The notes below the pieces were generated by a model. That model ran no database searches. It was not told where the DNA came from and was given only the letters and a program-made list of their open reading frames with translations. The position numbers and the translations under genes are program-made. Positions 1 to 8,587 of a stretch of 17,493 nt of DNA are shown piece by piece. This DNA is from Comamonadaceae bacterium (lineage in GTDB: Bacteria; Pseudomonadota; Gammaproteobacteria; Burkholderiales; Burkholderiaceae_C): NCBI GenBank assembly GCA_947460165.1, contig CANHKH010000023.1, forward strand, positions 1 through 17,493, written 5' to 3'. Within the stretch, counting starts at the first letter, position 1. Every line of letters begins with the position of its first letter.

Positions 1-102
1 CGGCGCCAGGGGATCCAAAGCAGGGCAGTCTGGGGGTCTTTTTAGGCTCGCAGGCACACATTCACAGGCAGAGTAACTAGAGTTCGGGCGGTTCAAGGCC
101 TC
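1..102. other. Leader region upstream of rimP; no complete gene
   Basis: This short left-edge segment holds no complete gene. Frame 2 stays open from base 2 to a TAA at 74-76, so the last codons of an upstream gene could lie here, but about 24 residues of low-complexity Gly/Ser/Ala sequence are too few to identify. A TAG at 43-45 is in the rimP frame and limits how far upstream RimP could start. I see no clear -35/-10 pair or riboswitch-like structure. Confidence 0.3.
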
Positions 103-681
103 ATGGCGCTTTCAGAGACGGTAGAGCAAGCAGTGGCGGGTTTGGGTTACGAGCTGGTCGACATCGAGCGCACCGGCGGTGGACTCTTGCGCGTGACCAT
201 CGATCTGCCCTGGAGCCCAGGCATTGAGCAGTTCATCAATGCCGAAGACTGTGAAAAAGTCACCCGGCAGCTGCAGTTTGTGCTCGAGGTGGAAGCGGTG
301 GACTATGCCCGCCTGGAGGTGAGCTCTCCGGGCATTGACCGGCCGCTCAAGACAGAAAAAGACTTTGAACGCTTTGAGGGCGAGCTGCTGGATTTGACCT
401 TGAAGGCGCCCATAGGCGCGGCTGCGGCGGGTTCGGGAGTGGCGGGCAATCGCAAAAAATTTCGCGGCCGCTTAGAGCGCGCCGACACGGGCTGGCAGCT
501 GCTGTGGTCGCAAGAACCCGAGCCCAAGCCAGGCCAAAAAGTCAGTAAAAAGAAGGTGCCCGCACCTCTGCAGGCCTTGGGCTTCACGCTCGATGAGATT
601 GCGCAGGCGCGTTTGGCCCCCGTGGTGGACTTCAAGGGCCGCAAGCCTAAAGAGGTCAAGAATGAACCGATTGAGAAATAA
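103..681 (+). CDS. rimP: Ribosome maturation factor RimP
   Basis: RimP is a cytoplasmic factor that binds free 30S subunits and helps late assembly. The 192-residue product has the family's N-terminal region with a G-Y-E-L-V-D-I-E strand and an R-V-T-I-D strand, then the diagnostic E-V-S-S-P-G-I-D-R-P-L motif around residues 72-82. It is longer than the roughly 150-residue E. coli protein: a Lys/Pro-rich insert lies in the C-terminal half, which I know as usual in Burkholderiales. The ATG at 103 is the first plausible start after an in-frame TAG at 43-45. It opens the rimP-nusA-infB block, a conserved bacterial order, with nusA 21 nt downstream. I am very sure of the identity; the Shine-Dalgarno sequence is weak. 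Confidence 0.96.
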   Translation: MALSETVEQAVAGLGYELVDIERTGGGLLRVTIDLPWSPGIEQFINAEDCEKVTRQLQFVLEVEAVDYARLEVSSPGIDRPLKTEKDFERFEGELLDLTLKAPIGAAAAGSGVAGNRKKFRGRLERADTGWQLLWSQEPEPKPGQKVSKKKVPAPLQALGFTLDEIAQARLAPVVDFKGRKPKEVKNEPIEK

Positions 682-702
682 GAGGAAAGGCAGGCTTGTG
701 AA

Positions 703-2202
703 ATGAATCGCGAACTGTTGATGCTGGTCGATGCGATCTCCCGCGAGAAAAACGTCGAGCGCGACGTGGTGTTTGGCGCTGTTGAATTGGCCCTGGCTTC
801 GGCCACCAAAAAGGTCTATCCGGAGGGCACAGACATTCGCGTGTCTGTGGACCGGGACAGTGGGGTCTATGAAACTTTTCGCCGTTGGTTGGTGGTGCCC
901 GACGAGGCCGGCCTGCAAAACCCCGAAGGTGAAGAGCTCGTCAGTGACGCCCGCGAGGAGCTGGCCGACATTGAAGAGGGCGATTTCATTGAAAAGCCCA
1001 TCGAGAGCTTGCCCATAGGCCGCATTGGTGCGCAAGCGGCCAAGCAAGTGATTTTGCAAAAAATCCGGGACGCCGAGCGTGAAATGCTGCTCAACGACTT
1101 TCTCTCGCGCGGCGAGAAGATTTTTGTGGGCACCGTCAAGCGCATGGACAAGGGCGACATCATTGTCGAGTCGGGTCGCATTGAAGGCCGGCTGCGCCGC
1201 AGCGACATGATCCCCAAAGAAAACCTGCGCTCGGGCGACCGGGTGCGCGCCATGATCATGGAGGTGGACTCCACTTTGCGCGGGGCACCCATTATTTTGT
1301 CGCGCACAGCTCCAGAGTTCATGATGGAGTTGTTCCGCCAGGAAGTGCCTGAAATCGAGCAAGGCCTGCTGGAAATCAAAACCTGCGCCCGTGACGCTGG
1401 CTCCCGCGCCAAAATTGCCGTGCTCTCGCACGACAAGCGCGTGGACCCCATTGGCACCTGCGTGGGGGTTCGCGGCACACGCGTCAACGGCGTGACCAAC
1501 GAGCTGGCTGGCGAGCGCGTGGACATTGTGCTGTGGAGCGAAGACCCGGCGCAGTTCGTCATTGGCGCGCTGGCGCCTGCCAACGTGCAGTCCATTGTGG
1601 TGGACGAAGAAAAGCACGCCATGGACGTGGTGGTGGACGAGGAAAACCTCGCGATCTCCATTGGCCGAGGCGGCCAAAACGTGCGCCTGGCTTCTGAGCT
1701 CACGGGCTGGAAAATCAACATCATGACGGCTGACGAGTCGGCCCTGAAGCAAGCGAGCGAAACCGATTCGGCCCGCCAACTCTTCATGGCCAAGCTCGAT
1801 GTGGACGAAGAAATCGCCGACATCTTGATTGCCGAAGGCTTTAACAGCTTGGAAGAGGTGGCCTATGTGCCGCTGCAAGAGATGTTGGAGATCGAGTCTT
1901 TTGACGAAGACACCATCACCGAGCTGCGCAACCGTGCCAAGGATGCGCTGCTGACCATGGAGATTGCCCGGGAAGAAAGCGTGGAAGGCGTGTCGCAAAA
2001 CCTGCGTGACCTCGACGGCCTGACCCCCGAGCTGATCGCTCAACTCACCGAGGCGGGGGTGCATACCCGCGACGATCTGGCCGATTTGGCCGTGGACGAA
2101 CTCACCGAGATCACCGGCCAGGCCCCAGAAGATGCCACAGCCCTGATCATGACCGCGCGCGCACATTGGTTCTCCGATGAGTCCGCTCCACAAGAGCAAT
2201 GA
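703..2202 (+). CDS. nusA: Transcription termination/antitermination factor NusA
   Basis: NusA binds RNA polymerase and nascent RNA and modulates pausing, termination and antitermination. The 499 residues match the E. coli length (495). Visible in order: the N-terminal polymerase-binding domain (about 1-130), an S1 domain (from about 138, G-T-V-K-R at 143), KH1 with G-V-R-G at 255-258, KH2 with G-R-G-G at 321-324, and two C-terminal acidic helical repeats (about 372-418 and 437-492) like the AR1/AR2 repeats of gamma- and betaproteobacteria. A GAGGAAAGG Shine-Dalgarno sequence lies upstream of the ATG. It follows rimP by 21 nt and precedes infB by 24 nt, so all three are surely co-transcribed. 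In E. coli NusA represses its own operon; nothing in this window tests that. Confidence 0.98.
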   Translation: MNRELLMLVDAISREKNVERDVVFGAVELALASATKKVYPEGTDIRVSVDRDSGVYETFRRWLVVPDEAGLQNPEGEELVSDAREELADIEEGDFIEKPIESLPIGRIGAQAAKQVILQKIRDAEREMLLNDFLSRGEKIFVGTVKRMDKGDIIVESGRIEGRLRRSDMIPKENLRSGDRVRAMIMEVDSTLRGAPIILSRTAPEFMMELFRQEVPEIEQGLLEIKTCARDAGSRAKIAVLSHDKRVDPIGTCVGVRGTRVNGVTNELAGERVDIVLWSEDPAQFVIGALAPANVQSIVVDEEKHAMDVVVDEENLAISIGRGGQNVRLASELTGWKINIMTADESALKQASETDSARQLFMAKLDVDEEIADILIAEGFNSLEEVAYVPLQEMLEIESFDEDTITELRNRAKDALLTMEIAREESVEGVSQNLRDLDGLTPELIAQLTEAGVHTRDDLADLAVDELTEITGQAPEDATALIMTARAHWFSDESAPQEQ

Positions 2203-2226
2203 TCATGGAGGCCGGGAAACCCAACT

Positions 2227-5145
2227 ATGTCCAGTACCAACACCGTCGCTGAATTTGCAGCGGAATTGAATAAACCCACCGCCGTGCTGCTCGAGCAATT
2301 GAGCAGCGCTGGTGTTGTCAAGAAATCGGCCGCCGACCCCTTGTCAGAGGCCGACAAGCAAAAGCTCTTGGGCTTTTTGCAAGCCAGCCATGGCACGGTC
2401 TCGGCCGAGCGCAAAAAAATCACGCTGGTGAAAAAATCCACCACCGAGATCAAGCAAGCCGACGCCACCGGCAAGGCCCGCACCATCCAGGTGGAAGTTC
2501 GCAAAAAGCGCACCTTCATCAAACGTGACGACGCGGCCGAGGCTGTGCCCGAAGGCAGCCAGGAAGATGATGATTCGGCCGCCGTGGCGGCCGCCGCCGC
2601 CGCCGAAGCTGCTGAACTGGCGCGCCGCGAGGAAGACGCTCAACGCCAAGCTGAACTTTTGCGCCGCCAAGAAGAAGAAATGGCTGAAAAGCGCCGCCTG
2701 CGCGACGCCGAAGAGGCCCGAGAACGCGCCCTCGAAGAAGAGCGTCGCATCGCTGAAGCGGTCCGTGCCGCCGAAGAAGCCCAGGCCCAAGCGGCCAAAG
2801 CCGCCGCTTCTGCGGGCAAAGCCCCATTGTCGGCCGACGCTGTCCGTGCGGCCGATGAAGCAGCCGGTGCACGCGCCGCAGATGCGGCCGTCAAATCCGC
2901 TCAAGCCGCGGCCACCGCTGCGTCAGCCAAGGCCAAGGCCTTGGCTGAGTTCCAGGCCGAGGCCGCCAAAGCCACGGACCTGAGCGAGCGCCGCCGCAAA
3001 GCCGAAGCCGAAGCCGCGGGCATACGCGCCATGTTGAGCGCGCCCAAGCGTGTGATCAGTGCGCCGCCCGAGCCGCCCAAAGCGCCCATCAAGGGCACGC
3101 TGCACAAGCCGGCCGTGGTGCCTGGTGCGGCCAAGCCTGCGCCCGGTGCCGCAGCTGCTGCCACGCCTGCCGCTGGCGTGCGCAAAGAAGTCAAAAGTGA
3201 AAACCTCTCGTCGACCTGGAAGGACGACGCGGCCAAAAAGAAAGAGCTCAAAACCCGCGGCGCCGCCCCTGTGCCCGGTCGTGGCAATTGGCGCGCGCCC
3301 ACCCGAGGCGCTGGCCGCCGTGGCGGTGGTGACCGTGACGCCCGTGCAGACGCTGGCTTTGCCGCGCCCGCTGAATTCAAGGTCATTGAGGTGCATGTGC
3401 CCGAGACCATCACGGTCTCCGAGCTGGCGCACAAAATGAGCGTCAAATCGTCTGAAGTCATCAAGCAGCTGATGAAGCTTGGCCAACTGGCCACCATCAA
3501 CCAGCCTCTGGACCAAGACACCGCCATGATTTTGGTGGAGGAAATGGGCCACAAAGCGGTCACTGCGGCGCTGGACGACCCGGAAGCCTTCACCGACGAT
3601 GACGTGCAAGGCCAAGTGGCCGAGGCTGTGACCCGTGCCCCCGTGGTGACCGTGATGGGCCACGTGGACCACGGCAAAACCTCGCTGCTGGATTACATTC
3701 GCCGCGCCAAAGTGGCTGCAGGCGAGGCCGGTGGCATCACGCAGCACATTGGCGCTTACCACGTCGAGACGCCGCGCGGCATGATCTCCTTTTTGGACAC
3801 CCCGGGTCACGAGGCCTTCACGGCCATGCGTGCCCGCGGCGCCCAAGCCACTGACATTGTGATTTTGGTGGTGGCCGCCGACGACGGTGTGATGCCGCAA
3901 ACCAAGGAGGCCATCAAGCACGCCAAAGCGGCGGGTGTGCCCATCGTGGTGGCCATCAACAAAATTGACAAGCCCGATGCCAACTTGGACCGCGTCAAAA
4001 GCGAGCTGGTGGCCGAACAAGTGGTGCCCGAGGAATTCGGTGGCGACTCGCCCTTCGTGGCGGTGTCGGCCCGAACCGGGCAGGGCGTGGACGAGCTGCT
4101 CGAAGCCGTGCTGCTGCAAGCCGAGGTGCTGGAGCTCAAGGCCCCGGTGCAAGCGCTGGCCAAAGGCCTGGTGATTGAAGCTCAACTGGACAAAGGCCGT
4201 GGCCCTGTGGCCACCGTGCTGGTGCAGTCGGGCACGCTCAAGGTGGGTGACGTGGTGCTGGCGGGCCAAACCTATGGCCGCGTGCGCGCCATGCTCGACG
4301 AAAACGGCCGCAAGGCCGAGTCGGCAGGCCCGTCCATTCCGGTGGAAATTCAGGGCTTGACCGAGGTGCCGCAAGCCGGCGACGAGTTCATGGTCATGAC
4401 CGACGAGCGCCGTGCACGCGAAATCTCTACCTACCGCGCAGGCAAGTTCCGCAACACCAAACTGGCCAAGCAACAAGCGGCCAAGCTCGAAACCATGTTT
4501 TCCGACATGGCGGCCGGCGGCGGTGTCAAAAGCCTGCCCATCATCATCAAGGCCGACGTGCAAGGCTCGCAAGAGGCGCTGGCGCAGTCCCTGCTCAAGC
4601 TCTCCAACGAAGAAGTGCGCGTGCAACTGGTGTACTCGGGCGTGGGCGGTATTTCAGAGTCCGACATCAACTTGGCCATTGCGTCCAAGGCGGTGGTGAT
4701 TGGCTTTAACGTGCGCGCTGACTCCCAGGCCCGCAAGGTGGCCGAGAACAACGGCATTGACCTGCGTTACTACAACATCATTTACGACGCGGTGGACGAG
4801 CTGCGTGCGGCCATGTCGGGCATGTTGACGCCTGAAAAACGCGAAGAGGTCATTGGCATGGCCGAGATCCGCACCGTGTTTGTGGCCTCCAAAATCGGCA
4901 CTGTGGCCGGTTGCATGGTTACCTCGGGCACCGTCACCCGCAGCGCGCATTTCCGCCTGCTGCGCGACAACGTGGTCATCTACACCGGCGAGATCGACAG
5001 CCTCAAGCGCCTCAAAGACGATGTGCGCGAGGTCAAAGAAGGCTTTGAGTGCGGTATCAAACTCAAAAACTACAACGACATCAAAGAAGGCGACCAGCTT
5101 GAGTTCTTTGACGTCAAGGAAGTGGCCCGCACCCTGAGCGCTTGA
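2227..5145 (+). CDS. infB: Translation initiation factor IF-2
   Basis: IF2 is the GTPase that brings fMet-tRNA to the 30S subunit and promotes subunit joining. The 972 residues begin with an IF2_N helical domain (about 1-52). A long Ala/Glu/Arg-rich, probably coiled-coil linker follows (about 110-270), then a Pro/Ala/Gly/Arg-rich basic stretch and a second IF2_N domain (about 384-440). The G domain shows G1 G-H-V-D-H-G-K-T at 478-485, G3 D-T-P-G-H at 524-528, G4 N-K-I-D at 578-581 and G5 S-A-R-T-G at 614-618. The beta-barrel and C-terminal fMet-tRNA-binding domains follow. It is longer than E. coli IF2 (890) because of the linker. A GGAGG sequence precedes the ATG. Shorter internal-start forms, as in E. 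coli, are possible but no internal site stands out. Confidence 0.98.
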   Translation: MSSTNTVAEFAAELNKPTAVLLEQLSSAGVVKKSAADPLSEADKQKLLGFLQASHGTVSAERKKITLVKKSTTEIKQADATGKARTIQVEVRKKRTFIKRDDAAEAVPEGSQEDDDSAAVAAAAAAEAAELARREEDAQRQAELLRRQEEEMAEKRRLRDAEEARERALEEERRIAEAVRAAEEAQAQAAKAAASAGKAPLSADAVRAADEAAGARAADAAVKSAQAAATAASAKAKALAEFQAEAAKATDLSERRRKAEAEAAGIRAMLSAPKRVISAPPEPPKAPIKGTLHKPAVVPGAAKPAPGAAAAATPAAGVRKEVKSENLSSTWKDDAAKKKELKTRGAAPVPGRGNWRAPTRGAGRRGGGDRDARADAGFAAPAEFKVIEVHVPETITVSELAHKMSVKSSEVIKQLMKLGQLATINQPLDQDTAMILVEEMGHKAVTAALDDPEAFTDDDVQGQVAEAVTRAPVVTVMGHVDHGKTSLLDYIRRAKVAAGEAGGITQHIGAYHVETPRGMISFLDTPGHEAFTAMRARGAQATDIVILVVAADDGVMPQTKEAIKHAKAAGVPIVVAINKIDKPDANLDRVKSELVAEQVVPEEFGGDSPFVAVSARTGQGVDELLEAVLLQAEVLELKAPVQALAKGLVIEAQLDKGRGPVATVLVQSGTLKVGDVVLAGQTYGRVRAMLDENGRKAESAGPSIPVEIQGLTEVPQAGDEFMVMTDERRAREISTYRAGKFRNTKLAKQQAAKLETMFSDMAAGGGVKSLPIIIKADVQGSQEALAQSLLKLSNEEVRVQLVYSGVGGISESDINLAIASKAVVIGFNVRADSQARKVAENNGIDLRYYNIIYDAVDELRAAMSGMLTPEKREEVIGMAEIRTVFVASKIGTVAGCMVTSGTVTRSAHFRLLRDNVVIYTGEIDSLKRLKDDVREVKEGFECGIKLKNYNDIKEGDQLEFFDVKEVARTLSA

Positions 5146-5153
5146 CCCTTGAA

Positions 5154-5185
5154 GAGCCTGCTCCCCGCTGGATGGGGGCAGCTCT
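5154..5185 (+). other. Hairpin in the infB-rbfA gap
   Basis: The 58-nt gap between infB and rbfA contains an imperfect inverted repeat. AAGAG pairs with CTCTT, and CTG then CCCC pair with GGGG then CAG, with one- or two-base bulges and a loop of about seven bases. No U-run follows, so it does not look like an intrinsic terminator. It could be an mRNA processing or stability element, or chance in GC-rich DNA. No expression evidence is available. Confidence 0.35.
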
Positions 5186-5203
5186 TGGGCAAGCGAGGTC
5201 TTC

Positions 5204-5572
5204 ATGCGCAAAAAATCATCCACCCCCCACCGCGGTTTTCGTGTGGCCGATCAGATCCAGCGCGATCTGACGGAGTTGATCGCGCGCGAGCTCAAAGACC
5301 CCCGCGTGGGCATGGTCACCCTGCAGTCCATCGAGGTCACGCCCGACTATGCCCACGCCAAGGTGTTTTTCAGCGTGCTCACGGGTGATGCGCAAGAAAC
5401 CCAAGACGCCTTGAACCAGGCCGCTGGATTTTTGCGCAACGGTTTGTTCAAGCGCCTGATGATCCACACCGTGCCCACCTTGCATTTCATGTTTGACCGC
5501 ACGCCAGAGCGGGCCTCGGACATGAACGCCTTGATTGCCAAGGCCGTTTCCTCTCGCGCCAAGGACGACTGA
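5204..5572 (+). CDS. rbfA: 30S ribosome-binding factor RbfA
   Basis: RbfA is a small KH-like protein that binds the 30S subunit near the 16S rRNA 5' helix during late maturation and cold adaptation. The 122 residues show the family pattern: an N-terminal R-V-A-D-Q-I-Q-R-D-L helix, the K-D-P-R-V-G-M-V-T strand, the V-T-P-D-Y-A-H-A-K-V-F-F strand, and a C-terminal L-H-F-M-F-D-R-T-P-E-R segment. Length matches the family (about 120-135). A GCGAGG Shine-Dalgarno-like stretch precedes the ATG. The stop is only 2 nt before truB, which indicates translational coupling; rbfA-truB adjacency is widely conserved. Confidence 0.97.
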   Translation: MRKKSSTPHRGFRVADQIQRDLTELIARELKDPRVGMVTLQSIEVTPDYAHAKVFFSVLTGDAQETQDALNQAAGFLRNGLFKRLMIHTVPTLHFMFDRTPERASDMNALIAKAVSSRAKDD

Positions 5573-5574
5573 AC

Positions 5575-6555
5575 ATGCACTCGCCACGCACCAGGGTGCA
5601 GCGGCGCCCTGTGCATGGGGTGTTGCTGCTTGATAAACCGCTGGGTTTGTCCAGCAACCAGGCTTTGCAAAAAGCCAAGTGGTTGCTGCGCGCCGACAAA
5701 GCCGGCCACACCGGCACGCTGGACCCCTTGGCCACGGGTGTGTTGCCCTTGTGTTTTGGTGCGGCCACCAAGTTCAGCCAGCTGCATTTGGACGCCGACA
5801 AAAGCTATGAAACCGTGGTTCGCCTGGGCGTGACCACCAGCACCGCCGATGCCGAAGGTCAGGTGCTGGCCCAGCGCGGCGTCGACTGCAGTTTGGAGCA
5901 GGTGGCCCAGGTGTTGGAGCGCTTCAAAGGCCCCATACGCCAGGTGCCGCCCATGTACAGCGCCCTGAAAAAAGACGGCAAAGCCCTGTATGAATACGCC
6001 CGCGAAGGCCAAACCATAGAGCGCGAGGCCCGCGAGGTGGTGATTCACGGCTTGGAACTGCTTGAAGCCGAACTCCAAGGTGACGCACCCTTTCTCAGGC
6101 TGCGTGTTCAGTGCAGCAAAGGCACTTACATTCGCACCTTGGGCGAAGACATTGGCCAGGCCTTGGGCTGCGGCGGGCACCTGAGTTTGCTGCGTCGCAC
6201 CGCCACTGGCCCCTTTGTGGCCGCAGATTGCGTCAGCCTGGCGCAGCTTGAAGCTTGGAACGAAGACCAGCGTCTGGCGGCCATGCGGGCGGTGGACTGC
6301 CTGCTGCCCGGCCATGTCAGCGTCACATTGGATGCCGACAATGCGGGGCGCTTCTTGAGCGGCCTGCGCAGGCGGGGGGCCTGGCCAGATGCCCAACAGG
6401 TGGCCGTGTATGGCGAGCAACCGCGCGCCTTGCTGGGCTCGGCCCATGTCAAGGCCGGCGAATTGATTCCGGGGCGTTTGTTGAGCCCCTTAGAAATTCA
6501 ACAGATTTTGGAAAATACGCCAAGCCACCAGGACCCCCTGGCAGCTGTGGCCTGA
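5575..6555 (+). CDS. truB: tRNA pseudouridine(55) synthase TruB
   Basis: TruB converts U55 in the T-psi-C loop of tRNAs to pseudouridine and also acts as a tRNA chaperone. The 326-residue product contains the N-terminal G-V-L-L-L-D-K-P-L-G-L-S-S motif and the catalytic motif G-H-T-G-T-L-D-P-L-A-T-G with nucleophile Asp50. It also has the conserved V-P-P-M-Y-S-A-L-K segment and S-K-G-T-Y-I-R-T-L, then a C-terminal PUA-like domain (about 250-320). Length is normal (E. coli 314). The ATG lies 2 nt after the rbfA stop. typA follows by 13 nt. Confidence 0.97.
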   Translation: MHSPRTRVQRRPVHGVLLLDKPLGLSSNQALQKAKWLLRADKAGHTGTLDPLATGVLPLCFGAATKFSQLHLDADKSYETVVRLGVTTSTADAEGQVLAQRGVDCSLEQVAQVLERFKGPIRQVPPMYSALKKDGKALYEYAREGQTIEREAREVVIHGLELLEAELQGDAPFLRLRVQCSKGTYIRTLGEDIGQALGCGGHLSLLRRTATGPFVAADCVSLAQLEAWNEDQRLAAMRAVDCLLPGHVSVTLDADNAGRFLSGLRRRGAWPDAQQVAVYGEQPRALLGSAHVKAGELIPGRLLSPLEIQQILENTPSHQDPLAAVA

Positions 6556-6568
6556 AAGGAAGTAAAGC

Positions 6569-8395
6569 ATGAGCAAGCAAATCAGAAACATCGCCATCAT
6601 TGCCCACGTTGACCACGGCAAAACCACCATGGTGGACCAGTTGCTGCGTCAGTCCGGCACCTTTGCCGAGCACGAAAAAATCGTAGACACCGTGATGGAC
6701 AACAACGCCATTGAGCGTGAGCGCGGCATCACCATCTTGGCCAAAAACTGCGCCGTGTCCTGGAACGGCACGCACATCAACATCGTGGACACCCCCGGCC
6801 ACGCGGACTTTGGCGGTGAGGTCGAGCGTGCGCTGTCCATGGTCGACGGCGTGGTGCTGCTGATTGACGCGCAAGAAGGCCCCATGCCGCAAACCCGCTT
6901 TGTCACCAAAAAAGCGCTGGCCCTGGGCTTGAAACCCATTGTGGTGGTCAACAAGGTCGATAAGCCAGGCGCCAAGCCCGACGCCGTGATCAACGCCGCT
7001 TTTGATTTGTTCGACAAGCTGGGCGCCAACGACGAGCAGCTCGATTTTCCGGTGGTCTACGCCTCGGGCATCAACGGCTGGACCTCCTTGGTCGAAGGCG
7101 CGCCGGGCGAGCAGTGGGGCCCCGACATGTCGGCTCTCTTTGAAACCGTGCTCAAGCATGTGCCGCCCCAGCAGGGCGACCCTGAGGCGCCGCTGCAATT
7201 GCAAATTTCGGCCCTGGACTTTTCCACCTTTGTGGGGCGCATCGGCGTGGGCCGCATCAGCCAGGGCACCATCAAGCCCATGCAAGACGTGGTGGTCATG
7301 GAAGGCCCAGACGGCAAAGCCATCAAGGGCCGCGTCAACCAAGTGCTCACTTTCCAAGGCCTGGACCGCGTGCAAGTCACCGAGGCCGGCCCCGGCCACA
7401 TTGTGCTGATCAACGGCATTGCCGACATCGGCATTGGCGTGACCATCACCGATGCGACCACCCCCGCACCGCTGCCCATGCTCAAGGTGGACGAGCCCAC
7501 GCTGACCATGAATTTTTGCGTCAACACCAGCCCTTTGGCTGGCCGAGAAGGCAAGTTTGTCACCAGCCGGCAAATTTGGGACCGCTTGCAAAAAGAGCTG
7601 CAGCACAACGTGGCCCTGCGCGTGAAAGAAACCGATGAAGAGGGCGTGTTCGAAGTCATGGGCCGGGGCGAGCTGCACCTGACCATCTTGCTGGAAAACA
7701 TGCGCCGTGAAGGCTACGAACTGGCGGTGTCCAAGCCGCGCGTGGTGTTTCGCGATGTCAACGGCGAGCGCCACGAGCCCATTGAAATGGTCACCGCCGA
7801 CATTGAAGAAACCCACCAAGGTGGCGTCATGCAAGCCCTGGGCGAGCGCAAGGGCGAGCTGGTGAACATGGAGCCGGACGGCCGTGGCCGGGTGCGCCTG
7901 GAATACCGCATTCCCGCCCGTGGTCTGATTGGTTTTACCAACGAATTTTTGAACCTGACACGCGGCTCTGGATTGATCTCTAATATTTTTGACAGCTACG
8001 AGCCGCACAAAGGCGACATTGGCGGGCGCAAAAACGGCGTGCTCATTTCCATGGACGACGGTGAAATCTTCACCTACGCCCTGGGCAAGCTCGACGAGCG
8101 TGGCCGCATGTTTGTCAAGGCCAACGATCCGGTGTACGAGGGCATGATCGTGGGCATACACAACCGCGACAACGACCTGGTGGTCAACGCCACCCGCACC
8201 AAGCAGCTGACCAACTTCCGCGTCAGCGGCAAAGAAGACGCCATCAAGATCACCCCCCCGATTGATTGCACGCTGGAGTACGGCGTGGAGTTCATCGAGG
8301 ACGACGAGCTGGTTGAGATCACCCCCAAGAGCATTCGCCTGCGCAAACGCCACCTCAAAGAGCACGACCGCAAGCGGGCCTCTCGCGAGGGCTGA
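6569..8395 (+). CDS. typA: Ribosome-associated GTPase TypA/BipA
   Basis: TypA/BipA is an EF-G-like translational GTPase linked to 50S assembly, low-temperature growth and stress responses. The 608 residues match E. coli (607). G1 is A-H-V-D-H-G-K-T at 12-19, G2 R-G-I-T-I at 52-56, G3 D-T-P-G-H at 74-78 and G4 N-K-V-D at 128-131. The beta-barrel, EF-G III/V-like and BipA-specific C-terminal domains follow; the last contains the conserved R-G-L-I-G-F segment. An AAAGGAAG Shine-Dalgarno sequence precedes the ATG. It is the last gene of the co-directional block and a strong hairpin begins 12 nt after its stop. It is distinguished from LepA and EF-G by length and by its C-terminal domain. Confidence 0.97.
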   Translation: MSKQIRNIAIIAHVDHGKTTMVDQLLRQSGTFAEHEKIVDTVMDNNAIERERGITILAKNCAVSWNGTHINIVDTPGHADFGGEVERALSMVDGVVLLIDAQEGPMPQTRFVTKKALALGLKPIVVVNKVDKPGAKPDAVINAAFDLFDKLGANDEQLDFPVVYASGINGWTSLVEGAPGEQWGPDMSALFETVLKHVPPQQGDPEAPLQLQISALDFSTFVGRIGVGRISQGTIKPMQDVVVMEGPDGKAIKGRVNQVLTFQGLDRVQVTEAGPGHIVLINGIADIGIGVTITDATTPAPLPMLKVDEPTLTMNFCVNTSPLAGREGKFVTSRQIWDRLQKELQHNVALRVKETDEEGVFEVMGRGELHLTILLENMRREGYELAVSKPRVVFRDVNGERHEPIEMVTADIEETHQGGVMQALGERKGELVNMEPDGRGRVRLEYRIPARGLIGFTNEFLNLTRGSGLISNIFDSYEPHKGDIGGRKNGVLISMDDGEIFTYALGKLDERGRMFVKANDPVYEGMIVGIHNRDNDLVVNATRTKQLTNFRVSGKEDAIKITPPIDCTLEYGVEFIEDDELVEITPKSIRLRKRHLKEHDRKRASREG

Positions 8396-8407
8396 GCCGA
8401 GCTTCTT

Positions 8408-8457
8408 GCGCCCCTGGGCCTGAGCCCGCCAGCCAGCGCGGGTTCAGGGTGGGGCGC
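8408..8457 (+). terminator. Long GC-rich hairpin after typA, probable operon end
   Basis: The arms 8408-8429 and 8438-8457 form an outer 7-bp stem (GCGCCCC with GGGGCGC), a small internal loop and an inner stem of about 11 bp with one G-U pair, closed by an 8-nt loop. It lies just after typA, before a gap with no gene. No U-run follows, only TTGACC, so it is not a textbook intrinsic terminator. It may end transcription with Rho or protect the mRNA 3' end. Confidence 0.5.
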
Positions 8458-8587
8458 TTGACCTGATGGGCGGGTGGCTTGTTCAGCGCTGGCACGGTAT
8501 TTCGTTAAATTTCGTCATCGGCTTTTATGATGGTGTAATTTAAGGTCTAAATTCGCTAAGATTTTTTAAAGTCGGCTTCTTTGCTGA
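8458..8587 (+). promoter_or_regulatory. AT-rich intergenic region before the patatin gene, likely promoter
   Basis: About 130 bp without a gene. From about 8498 the base composition turns sharply AT-rich against GC-rich surroundings. TATGAT at 8526-8531 resembles a sigma-70 -10 box but has no good -35 partner at 16-18 bp. CTGGCACG at 8489-8496 matches a sigma-54 -24 element exactly, but the expected TTGC at -12 reads TTCG. Some promoter is likely here; which type cannot be settled by eye. Confidence 0.3.

Noticed and set aside
472..2199. 575-codon open frame on the minus strand opposite rimP and nusA
   Set aside because: It is antisense to strongly supported genes. High GC at third codon positions removes stop codons on the opposite strand, and the translation is His/Gln/Gly-rich with no recognisable domain.
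2923..4626. 567-codon minus-strand open frame opposite infB
   Set aside because: Antisense shadow of the conserved IF2 GTPase; the composition is typical of such shadows.
5149..5388. 79-codon plus frame starting at a TTG in the infB-rbfA gap
   Set aside because: It overlaps rbfA in another frame, has no ribosome site and does not resemble a known protein.
6449..8365. 638-codon minus-strand open frame opposite typA
   Set aside because: Antisense shadow of TypA, whose motifs and length fit perfectly; no family signal in the antisense product.
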